From: Panonychus citri
Lineage: Eukaryota > Arthropoda > Arachnida > Trombidiformes > Tetranychidae
Assembly (NCBI RefSeq): GCF_014898815.1
Contig: NW_026515529.1
Coordinates: 297,148-361,147, forward strand
Length of the DNA: 64,000 nt
Reading direction: 5' to 3'
The notes beneath the pieces were generated by a model. That model saw only the letters and a program-made list of their open reading frames with translations, had not been told where the DNA came from and made no database searches. A program made the position numbers and the translations under genes. Of the stretch, positions 36,345 to 47,831 are shown one piece after another; the first letter of the stretch is position 1; each line of letters begins with the position of its first letter.

Positions 36345-37616
36345 TTAATAAACATGGAAATCAACTAATCCTTTGTCAGGTTTCCATTTCTTACAATTAG
36401 CATCACCGTACCACCATTTGATCAGATTAACACCGTTGGTACCTTGACACTGTTTCGGATTAGGACCCGATAATCCTTGATGAATTAGGCAGAAAATATC
36501 ATGATAACGAGTTGGAATCATTAATTGGACTGAATAATCATGTTTCCAAGTGAAATACTCATTATAAGCTGTCTCATTGTTTGACAAATAATTTAAATAG
36601 TTTGCTAATTGTTGAGGTGATTGAAAATCGAGAGCATTGATGAATGAATGTTCCGGTAAAACGGTTGAATAAGATGCACCACCGAAAACAATTGGGATAA
36701 TATCAAGGTCCAGGATGTTGACCACTTTCTCGGTGAAATAATCACGACAAATTGAATTCTCAAAGGAGAGATAAAATTTGTACTCATTGGCCATTTTTTG
36801 CCAACACTTTTGCGATCGAAAGTCGGAAGGAAGTGAACATTTCAATTTACCGCAAGCACCATAAATATCAACTTGCATGAACTTTGATAATTGTCGGACA
36901 AAATCATCGCGACCTGAAGGTGCTTTACAATTGGAGACCATCCAAGCGATTGATTTAGGTTTAGACGCTAATCTGATCGTCTTTTGGTTCAATTTTTTGG
37001 TCTCATTGGTAGTTCGAGGTAATATCCGACCATAGGGAATATAAAAATCAGAGTCTTGTCGATAAGAGGCCCAACAATCAAATTTACTCTGTAAACTGGA
37101 CATTATATTTGACCTCCAGGTATGATGAGGTGACTCTGAATGATACCAGATCCATTTTTGATCAGGTAATTTGGGTGGTAAATCAGTAACTTCAAGATTC
37201 CTCCAGTGGAAGATGATTATCTTAGCTTCGGCTAAATATTTCCTCTGTCGGGTAATATAAACACCACAAGGGGCCAATTTTTCAACACTATTTTCCCAAG
37301 TTCCGTCCTGGTAAAGTCCAGTCCAAAGAAGGACTTTAGGTGCTTCTTCAATGGTGATCGGATGAAGATGTGAAGATGAATAAAGTGATCGATTAGATTT
37401 CAATGAGCTATTTTCCAATGGTGGGGTTAGGTAATCGACGAAACCACTGGCCTTGTGATAATCGTACGTTGATTTTGGTCCAATTTCATTGATTGTCAGG
37501 TAGAAGAGGAAAAAGATGATACAAATTAGACCAAAGTAAACAAATCGTCGAGAATTGTTTGAATGGTTACCAGAAAAGTAACCAGAAACACTCATTGATG
37601 AACCAGAAAAATACAA
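36345..37616 (-). CDS. Alpha-1,3-fucosyltransferase (GT10 family)
   Basis: A single-exon ORF of 423 residues with type II Golgi topology: a short cytoplasmic tail, a membrane anchor at about 25-43 (FVYFGLICIIFFLFYLTI), a stem, then the catalytic domain. GT10 hallmarks are visible: WYHSESPHHTW in the acceptor half, and FYLSFENSICRDYFTEKVVN...DIIPIVFGGASYSTVLPEHSFINA, the GDP-fucose binding motif, with the expected Glu and Lys. C-terminal cysteines (CLIHQG, CQG, CKKW) fit the conserved disulfide region. The enzyme transfers fucose from GDP-Fuc in alpha-1,3 linkage to GlcNAc of glycans. Whether it makes the core-fucose (HRP) epitope or Lewis-type structures cannot be told from this sequence. It is convergent with the ZP gene. 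Confidence 0.92.
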   Translation of the reverse strand: MYFSGSSMSVSGYFSGNHSNNSRRFVYFGLICIIFFLFYLTINEIGPKSTYDYHKASGFVDYLTPPLENSSLKSNRSLYSSSHLHPITIEEAPKVLLWTGLYQDGTWENSVEKLAPCGVYITRQRKYLAEAKIIIFHWRNLEVTDLPPKLPDQKWIWYHSESPHHTWRSNIMSSLQSKFDCWASYRQDSDFYIPYGRILPRTTNETKKLNQKTIRLASKPKSIAWMVSNCKAPSGRDDFVRQLSKFMQVDIYGACGKLKCSLPSDFRSQKCWQKMANEYKFYLSFENSICRDYFTEKVVNILDLDIIPIVFGGASYSTVLPEHSFINALDFQSPQQLANYLNYLSNNETAYNEYFTWKHDYSVQLMIPTRYHDIFCLIHQGLSGPNPKQCQGTNGVNLIKWWYGDANCKKWKPDKGLVDFHVY

Positions 37617-39428
37617 CAGTAATTCAGTTAATCATGAAGATGAATATTAAACCAGAAAGATTAATTAACCTTCGAGATTATGGTTAATTGTGTTCCAAAT
37701 TGTTGGCACTAATTTTGATCAATTAAAAGACACTAAGGTCAAATGGAAAGTTTAATTTACACAGCAATTAATTAACAAATGATTAACATCATTTCTGTCA
37801 GATTAACTTGATGACATTTAAAACTGTTGATTTGTAAATTGTTTGAAAATATTGTTCAAAAGACAATCAACAAATTTAAATCCATTCAGTTTCAATTGTT
37901 GTTTGAGGCGATTGATTTCAATGAATTCTCGTTGATTGTTTGGTTAACATCAGGTAAAGTTAATTGTTCAATTGTTAATCATCACAATATCTCAAGATAA
38001 TCATTATGAGTCTTCAGTTGATGTATTAATTAGTTAATCAACATTTTCCATCATTACAATTATAATCACAACCTCCACAAGCACTTACAAATCGGCTGCC
38101 AAGTAACTATCACCAGAGAAAGATTAACTGATTGTTACAATCAATTTCCATGGGATCGTTTAAACTAATTGTTATTATGATGAAGATGATTCGGAAAACA
38201 GTTAGATTAGAATGAAGAAAAAAATAAACTTGATTAACTGTAAGATTAAATTGTTAATTTAACACTCGATGTGAAACAATTATGTTAACCCATTTGAAGA
38301 AACAATTGATTAATATAAGTCAATGAGTAGATGTAAATGTTTCTCAGTTAATTGCGTCAATTAAAATATTTTGATGGTTAATTAACAGTTGGATGATTTT
38401 GTCACCTTGTTAATTGTCGCAGGCAAACAATTAACACAATTGATACTCACATGAAGCAACTACAATCAAGATGAAATGGTTAACATGTAAATGACCATCA
38501 ACTAGAAATTTAAAACAATTCAATTTACAATAAGTTTTTTTGTTCACAATCCATTGGTTAATTATCAAGGTTAATTGTTAACAATTAGTCTCAATAAAAT
38601 GTGAAAAATTGTTTCACTTGGTATCCAAATTAACTAATTACTTACAATAGACAATCAAATTGTTTCCTCATCGAGTGAAAATCATTTCTATTCAATGAAA
38701 TATGAGCAATTGGTTGATTTACTTACCTGATTAATTGAAAGGTTAATCATTGGGAGTTAATCATCACAGTAAAACACAGAATTGAATTAAAATATATTCC
38801 GTCCTGAGAATCACAAAGAAATCAAATTGTCACAACAATTTAAATCACTGGTTAGCAAAATGGAAAACAATATTATCAAAGTAAATTGCAATTGGTTTGA
38901 AGAGAGACGATTAATCATCAATTTACAATTGGAAAGATAATTTAAACTCTAAACATATTAATTGCTCCATTGTTGATCCAATTAGGAGAGAGCAAACAAT
39001 TAATCTGTAGCAATTAACATACATTGTAGATTATCAATGGTTACAATCGGTTACACTAATCAAGGATTTGAAAGGAGTTCATGTTAATCCTAAAAATGAG
39101 TTGAAAATGTTTCCACTTTCAAATTGTGTTAATTGTTACAAGATTTGATTTAATTGTGTAATGTTAATACAAAATGTTGTTGTTGATCAATTGATCTTTG
39201 GGATTACATTGAAATCACAATTGGACAAAGTGTAAGTAAATTGAAAATTGGTGAAAATGAATTGTAATCTGATTGGGTTAATGATTAAGAGAAAGCGATT
39301 CAATCATATGATATGATGATTGTTACTGGCGGTTAATTGTTTCCTTTTTAATTGTTGTTGTTGATTTGCTCTCACCACTAAATTTGCTTTTGGATTACGT
39401 TTATTTCTTTGGCAATCAACTTGGCTCA
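37617..39428. other. AT-rich intergenic spacer
   Basis: No coding features were seen. It presumably holds the 5' UTR and promoter of the fucosyltransferase and the 3' end of the four-TM gene. Confidence 0.45.
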
Positions 39429-39902
39429 TTAATCGTGTTCATTTTTTATATCATTGAAATAGTATTTAACCAGGAAAAACGATGACATTGCTGTTAGAAT
39501 CCTGGAAATTAATCCGATCAGCAAAAGTGTAATCTCAGCGTAAACGAATCCCCAATAACCTTTGTAATTTAGATCATGACAGGTCCATCCTGACCCATCA
39601 TCGAAATAAGTGTCACCAACATTACAGAATCGTTTCCAACGAACGGTTAAGATAATCATGATTATTATGTTTGCCAAATTAACAAGGAAATCAATGGCTG
39701 ATGCAATGGTAAATGAGAGTAGAAGACATTGATTAATTTGACAAGAAATCGCGAAACCATAAATTGTCACCACAAGAGTTATAATTGATGAGAGATATTC
39801 ATGCCAACGATCAGAATCTATGGTGAAACAAATTATGGAAACAAAAAGACAAACCAAATTTGCCAGGAAAAGAATACTTTTCATGAATAATGGATAATCC
39901 AT
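39429..39902 (-). CDS. Four-transmembrane-segment protein, orphan
   Basis: A single-exon ORF of 157 residues with four hydrophobic segments at about 8-26, 36-53, 58-86 and 120-145. The loop between TM3 and TM4 carries two cysteines and a Trp (RFCNVGDTYFDDGSGWTCHDLNYKGYWG), a possible extracellular disulfide. The arrangement recalls small tetraspan/MARVEL-like proteins, but no family signature is recognised. The balanced use of charged residues in the loops argues for a real gene, unlike the AT-driven ORFs nearby. Single-exon status and the start at 39902 are inferred. Confidence 0.6.
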   Translation of the reverse strand: MDYPLFMKSILFLANLVCLFVSIICFTIDSDRWHEYLSSIITLVVTIYGFAISCQINQCLLLSFTIASAIDFLVNLANIIIMIILTVRWKRFCNVGDTYFDDGSGWTCHDLNYKGYWGFVYAEITLLLIGLISRILTAMSSFFLVKYYFNDIKNEHD

Positions 39903-42056
39903 ATTGGTGGATTAACGATGATGGATTAACGATTATAACAGATGAAAGATATTCCTCCTTGGATATTTGTTTTCTCTCTCTCTCTCTCTCTCCCTCTCCG
40001 ATTTAATTGGGCAATTTGGTCCTTTTTTTGCGGTCGAAATCCTCGAAACTGGACAATCTATTCTGGACACTTTGATAATCGAATGAAACAATTAACTTGA
40101 TTTGATTTTGCAATTTCAAATTTCACAGTTTTACAATTTTCCAATACAAGAGCAACTTTTAATTACTTATTCGGAGCCACACCAATGTTTTAATAAGATG
40201 TTTTTATTATTATTACCTTTAGCAATCAGTAAATCACCATTGGTGATTATCTTTAATTGTTTGATTCATTTTTTTCCATCTCACAAACTGAATCAACATT
40301 GATTGCCCCTGATTCAGTTTTCTTCGTGTTTTTATCACTCGGATCCTCTTGAGTGGAATCAGATTAGTTATTAGATTACCTGGAATGGAGTAATTAAGGG
40401 AAAGCAATTTAAAGATTTAATGTAAACATTGATTGATTAGCATCTATTACTAATACACTGATTGTTGTGATTGAAAAGTCAATCGAACTACTTATTTTTT
40501 CTGATCGAATTGATCTGAAATCTATCGAAAAGTTTGTATAGTTACTTTTATGAGAAAGAAACGATTCTAAAAGTTTCAATTGTCTCATCATCAACTCTGC
40601 GAATCATTTGTAGAGAAACTTTTTCACCAATTTGACGAAGTTTTTTCTTATGAAATTCCGTCAATTAATGATAATCGATTTCAAGTAATTAGAAAATATC
40701 GAAAAAGGCTCACCTTAATTCCATAGAGAATTCAAATAACCAAATCCATTGAGTTTCAATCGGTCGGACTTTTGAAAGTCTTTACCATTCCTTAATCACC
40801 TTTGATTTAAACAGGGAAAATTCATCATTGTGTTGTACAAATTAACATTAATCATCCCAAAGAAACACAACAATTGACCATATAAATGGTTATGAGACTT
40901 GTATCGATAGATTGAATTACCAAGTTTGTTACCATGACCATTGATTGTTTTTCTCATGATTTACAGGAGGAAAAAGATAATCAGTTGAATTTAAAATTAG
41001 TCGATTGTTAACAGCTGATTCATTGGAATTGGTAAACAATAGAAGGAAATGGTTAATTTAAATAGTTGATTCTAAAAAAAGAAAGAAGAAAAAAAAGCAA
41101 ATCACCATCAATAATATAGAAACTGAAGAAAAGAAACATTTACATTGATGTACTAGGAGAAGAGAAGGAAAAATTACCATAACAGAGAGAAGAAAATCCA
41201 ACAACAAGTAAAATCAAAAAAGAGAACAAAAACAAAAGAACAAACAGGAAAACAATTAAAAGAGAAAACCAGATGATCAGAAAATTAATCAGTTACCAAG
41301 GTTAAGAAATTAAATGTAAAGATGATCAACAATTAAAATCGCATCAAAATAGACAAAAAAAGGTAAAGTGATGGAAGGTGAAAAGAGAAAAGAGAAAACC
41401 AAGAAAAAAGAATAGAACAAAATGAACACAGAAGATGTGAAAATCTATTGATGACCAAGTGATCAAGTTAATTGTTGTGATTTTCTCCAAGTGTAACAAT
41501 TAACTGGTGATAGACAAACATTTAAATTGAAACAATTAAATTAATTATTGGTGAGAATAAGAGAAAGGGGAGAGTCGCAATGGAAAAGCAAAGATGGCGT
41601 AGCTGTTCAGCCTCCCCCTTGCTCATAACAACAACAACTGAACTTGTTTGGGGTTTGGTCTCATCAAAATACTTCACTTTTATTTGTACCAAAAACTGAT
41701 CACTTGTTTTCATCATTTCTCCACAAACAACATTAAATTAAATTTAGTTAACAGCTATTCAGTTAATTACTTGACTTTCTCTTTTCACCTAATAACTGAA
41801 TTAACTGTTAATTTACTTGTTTAAATCCAAAACATCTTCAGTCCAATTGGAAATTCTCTTTCTCTCTTCTGTCTACTCATATTTTTCTTCTGTGTTTCTT
41901 TTTAAATTGAGTCATACTTTTTGTCTTATCTGAGAATTTCTCTTCTCTCTTTTTTTTCTCTATTCTCTCTCTCTCTTTTTCTCTCAAAATTTCCTTATAA
42001 TATTTGTTTTTCTCTCTTTTTCTCCTTCTCTCCCTGATTCTTATAAATCTACTCTC

Positions 42057-42087
<31 letters not shown>

Positions 42088-42219
42088 TACGTTTTTCTTC
42101 TTGATATTATTTTTCTTCTCTTGGGTTTTCCTTTTCATCTTTCTCTCATTCTCACTGGTCTCCATTTTCTTTTCTCTTTCCCTTTGGTAACAAATTCTAT
42201 TTCAATTTCATCTTTCAAC
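39903..42219. other. Intergenic spacer upstream of the reticulon gene
   Basis: No supported gene. A (CT)n run lies at about 39973-39996 and another at 42060-42088 in a pyrimidine-rich stretch (41830-42200) that is likely promoter or 5' UTR of the long reticulon transcript. Confidence 0.45.
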
Positions 42220-45200
42220 ATGTCCAATTTAATTGATTCTAGTTTACCTGAAGAAGATTCCAATTGGTCTGATCAACCTGAGCAACAACAATCGTCACCT
42301 TTGTCAAATATTGGTAACATTTCTACTGGTTTTGGTGGATCTCCTTTCGATGATTATGCTGTTCGAGATATGGACCTAACAAATGAACCCTTTGGATCTG
42401 TAACCTCAACCGTACCAGTATCTTCATCTATTCCCTCTTCTGGATCACCAACACCGTTTACACCATCAGCTCTTGAAGGAGATCTTCTTAATATGAGTAC
42501 CGATGAGGTTAAATCATCACCTTCACCCTTACCACCTCCATCTTTTCACCAAAGCGCTCCAACTCCTTCACCACCTCCACCACCCTCACCAATTACCCAA
42601 ACAGTATTGTCACAAGTTGAATCAACCTTCAATCAACAACCAGAATTACCAACAACAACCACATCACCAATTCCATCAACCATCCAAGCGGAGGTTAAAC
42701 CAGCCGTTGATATTAAACCCGAAGAACCCAAACAACAACAACAACAACAACCACCACCACCTCAACCACAACAACCCAAACCTGAAGCCAAAGAAGTTAA
42801 AAAACAAGCTGAAAAGAAAGAGTCAAAAAAACCAACAATTGATGATTCATTACCTTCATCAAGTTCCCAATGTTGCTCCTTTTTGACAAGATATCCTCAT
42901 AGTAAGTTCACATTACTCAGATAATTTAAATAACTTCATCTCTCTCTCCCATTCTCACTGAATAACTAATTACAAGCAATCAACCGAAATATGTCCTCAG
43001 ATTGACATATTACCTGTTGAAAACAAAAAGAAGAATAGAAATGAGCAGAAATGACTCAATCTCTCTCTCTCTTTCTCTCTCTTTCAAGTATAATTACTTT
43101 ATTATGTGTAGAAAGTTGAAGTTGATTGTGAGAAAAAAACACCGTTGATTGATACTTGTGATTAATTGGTGATTTATTTATATAAATTAATCAGTCAATA
43201 ACAGAAGCGTGATTATTTCATGATCAACTTAATTCTCCCTTTAAATGTGTTACTCGATTTATTGGAAGATTAGAAGATGGAGAAAAAAATCGACATCGAA
43301 TTGTACGAACGTCAATCGCTGATAAAAATAAGAAGCAAAAAAAAGTTGATTATTTTTTTCGTTTCCTTCGAAAAAAAAGAATACAATTATCTCTCTTTCT
43401 CTTCTACTTTCATGATGATGATAATGATGCTCCCGCTACTTTGTGTGAATGATTTAAGATGATGATGAAGATGATGAAGATGCTGATGTAACTGAAATTT
43501 TCTTCAACAGTTCCAGTTATTTACACTACAACGTCCTGGTAACATCAATTATCATACGTGTTAACGTTTCTGAGCATCAATAAGACCAGATTCATCTCAC
43601 TCTCTTTTCTCTTTCTTTTTTTAATTCTCTTTCTACGTCTCTCTTTTTTCTGCTGTGTCTCTCTCTCTCAGTGGCTCTCCCTATTCTCTCTCTCTCTCTC
43701 TCTCTCATTTTGTTGGAAAAAGAAAGACTAGTATTTCTATTTTATACTCACTTTTGTTCTACTTGGTTGATTATTTATTATATATTTTTGGTGTTTTGAT
43801 TCTGATTTTATATTCACCAAGTACTCATTTTTTTCTCTCTCTCTTTCTCTTCTAATTGTTTTCTATTTAATTTATCTATTAGTTTTTTTCTTAAATTGTT
43901 ATTTTATTTTATTTTGTGATTTCTATTTGTTATTAAAAAACCAATACTATCTTAAAATGGCAAGAGATAGATCATCAAATGCTGCAGCAGCTTCATCACC
44001 ACCCAAAGATTGTGACTCAGGTTCTTATATAATTGTTTATCTTTTACCCCGTTGGCATCGCAACTAATTATTCATCTTTGATTTATCAATTTCTTTTAAT
44101 TCCATCAGTTTTTTTATTATCGTTTTTCTCTGTCCACTTGCGAAATTGACCAATTTTAGAATAGAATTTCTATTTGTTCATCTTGTGACATTTTTCTCTG
44201 TCTTCTTCTTGATTTCTTGTATCAAATTAGAAGAGAGAGAGAAATAAAGACACGGATTGAGTTCTCTTTCTTCTTACTTTTTTCCCCTTTTGTGTATCTT
44301 CTTATCTTCTTGTCTTCTTTCTCTCTCTCTCTCTCTCTCTTGTTCTGATTAAAAGAAAGAGATTCACCAGAAAAGTGCTGTCGTAGTGAAGAAAAGTGTG
44401 TGGTAACTTTTCTGAAAGAAAGAGATGAATTAAGTAGACAGAAGAATAGAAAGAGTAAAAAGAATAATTTAAAAAGACATTGATAAGAAAAATTCATATT
44501 CTATTCTTGATTTTTCATCGTTTCTCTGAGTTTCACCTTGCTGATAATTAGAAAGGTGATAATGATTATCTGAAACGTGGTGTTAATATTGTTCAATATC
44601 ATGTAATGATACTGAGCTTTAATCATGATAATCTTCATTCAATTGGAATGATTGATTGTTAAAGATACGAAAACTGATTTGTTCATTTTTTTCACCCAAA
44701 TTTAATCTCAACTTAATCCATCCTCTCTCTCTCCATCACTTGATTAATATTCATACTGTTACTAATTGATTGTTTTCATCTCTCAACAGTTACCGATCTC
44801 CTCTATTGGCGTGATTTGAAAAAAAGTGGAGTAGTTTTCGTTGGTGGACTTTTACTACTCCTCTCGTTGGCATGTTGTTCAATTATCTCTGTCATCGCGA
44901 ATGGATCGCTCTTGATTCTTGGATCAACCCTTGCCTATCGAATCTACAGCAACATCATGCAAGCAGTCCAAAAGACCGACGAAGGACATCCTTTCAAGTA
45001 AATTGTCTTCTTCCATCGTTTTCATCATCTTATTCCCCTTTTATACTATTTTTTTATTACCTATTTACTTGTTTTCCTCTTCAGATGATAAAATTCTGAA
45101 CTGCATGATTGCTCCGATAGTTGTTCTAATGTCATGTTTTTATAATCTTGTCTTTTTCTCTCTTTCTCTTTTTCTTACCAATTTGTCGTTTTTGTCTGGC

Positions 45201-46378
45201 TCATCATCGTCATGACGCATCTTCTTCTGGCATTGGTCTTTAAAACACCTCAATCAACACAATCCTTTCAGGCAATATATTGAAATGGATATTATCCCAT
45301 CTGAGGAAAAGGTTCATGAGTTAGTTGACAAAACTCTTAAGCATCTCAACGTCATCTTATTAAAGTTGAAAAGTATCTTCCTCGTTGAGGATATTGTCGA
45401 TTCCATCAAGGTACTCATCATGATTTTCTGAACTCTCTATGTCTATTTATTCACCTGAATCATCTTCTTTTTCTTTGTCGTCACTTCCTTTTCCATCATC
45501 TTCTACTTCCCCTATTCTCTCTCTCTCTCTCTCTCTCACCTCAATCGCTTGAAAGATTGGTTTCTTTTTGATGTATCGATACTAATTGAAGATGAGAAAA
45601 TGTTCAACGTGGTGTATGTTTTCAATTGGAATCAAGGTCATCACTAATACAACTACCATTATATAATTAGTAATGAGTTTAATCGTGTAGTTAAGAGTCT
45701 TTATGCTCACTCACACACTCGCATACTCACTTACCCTTCATTAAGCTCACTCACTGATAAACTTAATTATCTTATATTCTATTTCATTAATCTATATTTA
45801 CTCATCTTACTCAGCCATTTTTTCAAGTACTATCAGTACCCATTCTTAGATTGTTGTTTTTTTACTTCTTGAGGCTATTGTATTGATACAGAAAAAAAGG
45901 AACCATCCTAAAGCACTTGAAGTTACAATGCCCTCAAATTGTTGATTTTAATTGTAATCATTATCCTTAATTTCCTCTCTCTCTCTCTCTCTCTAGTACT
46001 TTATCGCTTTCTGGTGTTTGACGTATGTTGGTGCCTGGTTCAATGGAATGACTTTGGTTACCATGATGTATCTTGGCCTCTTCTCCGTTCCAAAGGTCTA
46101 CGAGATGAACAAGACAGTTATCGATGGTCATCTTGGAACCATTTGCGCCCAAATGGAGGGTGTTTGCTCCCAGTGAGTATATTTCTCTTTACGAATGATA
46201 CATTTCGTTTCAATTGATGCAATATTTACATTTCATTCTAACATTGTCACCATGATGCAAGCTTTTCTTTTCTATTTCAAATTTTATTCCATCCTTGGTT
46301 CCTATCTAAATAGAGAAGAGAATTTCATCAAAAAGCAATAATGCCCCTCCCAGAATTACAATGGAAGAGATTCATGTC

Positions 46379-46409
<31 letters not shown>

Positions 46410-47831
46410 CTTTCTAAATCCGTCTTTATCAAAGACTATCTTCTCTCTTTCATTAGTTATAATACTTTGTTTTTTTATCGATTATGATATTCTCAGGTTT
46501 CATGTATGTAGAAAAAGTTTTCAATTTTTCATCGTCAAGTGAATTCGAACCAAGCGGCCATCGACCTTGACAATTAACTGACTTTCTTTTTCTCTTTCCA
46601 CCTCTCTTTCTTTTCTTTACCCTCTTGTTTATTTGATATACACAAAACCCCAGAGAAAGGGAAAAAGTAAGAGGTAGTTAAGGTTATCAAAAAGATAACA
46701 CAAAGTTTCAATAGTAATGAATGAAATGATCAATCCCGTTATATGTTTTAGGAAATTGTGTTCATTTTGAATACTTTGGTTTCTCTGGTGATTTCAATTT
46801 ACCTTCTAATCTTTTGACAAACAATTACATCTCCATGTAAAATTATCTTGCTTTCATTGTACAGTAAATTCAATGTACAGTTAATGATGATGATAATGTT
46901 TGATATAGAGGATTTTCATATATGCGCAGATACATTACATCAATTACATCACTTGAATTACATGCACTAAATTTGGTAACAAAGTTTACCATGATTGACC
47001 CACCCTGGTTACCTTTATGTGTATTTATACAGATACATTTTCACTATTTAATCTTTAATTATCCTCTCACACTAAGCGTATCTCATTATACATTTACTAT
47101 ATGACCTTTCATTTACCTTTTTGTCTCCAACAATTGGAAATTAATTGTAGATTGTTATTCATATTATCAAGCGAGATGATGATTATTATCATATTCATAG
47201 TGGTGAATTTTAAATAGACTTTGATTGCATTGTACTTTGTTCAACAAGTTGCATGCGTCACCAATTATAAACACCATGAATGTACTGAATAATTCACTGT
47301 TCATGTTGTCATAATTGACTGATTATTTAGTCTAATTTGATTATTTGATTAGTTGGAAATTAAGTTTTCGTTTTGTTTCATTTACAATCATGACTATTTT
47401 ATTTACTCTGGAAATGATTAATCAGTCACAATTTAGCTATTCCAGTTAACAATATTGGATCAGCTTTTCATCATCATCATTTTAATTGTGGTGATGATGA
47501 AAACACCAACCAATATCCTTTGTGATTTAATTTCTCTAGAATTAAATTGATCAGGAAGACAATTAACCATTTAATTGTGAAATTGAGATGAATAGATTGA
47601 CAGAAACAAAAAACATAACCTTTAATCACTATTATTTTGGTTTAAACAGTAACAACAATTTAAACTGCAATTGATTTTTCCTTTTCCCTCAAAATGCATC
47701 AATTGAAATTCTCTCTTCTCATTAATTAACCTAATTCTAATTCTAATTGTGATTGTTTTTATTTCTTCTTTGATTACAGAGTTAAAACAAAATTACCATT
47801 CCTTGCATCCAAAAAGGACAAAGCCCAATAG
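42220..47831 (+). CDS. Reticulon, long isoform
   Basis: Exons 42220-42901, 44790-44997, 45272-45410, 45997-46172 and 47780-47831 join in phase to 418 residues. The 227-residue first exon is Ser/Pro/Gln-rich and acidic, with a PEPKQQQ-type stretch and a Lys/Glu tract; it is probably disordered. The other exons form the reticulon homology domain: VxDLLYWRDLKKSGVVF, a first long hydrophobic hairpin, the loop RIYSNIMQAVQKTDEGHPFK, a second hairpin (YFIAFWCLTYVGAWFNGMTLVTMMYLGLFSVPKVYE), and a tail ending KKDKAQ. Reticulons are wedge-shaped ER proteins that bend tubules and act in the nuclear envelope and axonal ER. I chose Met 42220 because the in-frame upstream extension to 42004 is translated CT-repeat. 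A second first exon lies at 43957. Confidence 0.9.
43957..47831 (+). CDS. Reticulon, short isoform from an internal first exon
   Basis: The exon 43957-44020 (MARDRSSNAAAASSPPKDCDS) has an in-frame Met and ends in CAG|GTTCTT after one base of a codon, the same phase as the long first exon. It therefore splices equally well into 44790 and gives 212 residues. This mirrors the known reticulon gene plan, in which alternative promoters place different N-termini on a common RHD. Its donor is weaker than the GTAAGT of the long exon. CT-rich sequence at 43570-43850 precedes it and could be its promoter or 5' UTR. Confidence 0.7.

Noticed and set aside
41522..41716. 64-codon minus ORF
   Set aside because: No domain, signal peptide or splice context; composition resembles the spacer.
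42004..42219. Upstream in-frame extension of the reticulon long exon
   Set aside because: It encodes a hydrophobic Leu/Ser run produced by a CT repeat; the Met at 42220 starts the credible acidic N-terminus.
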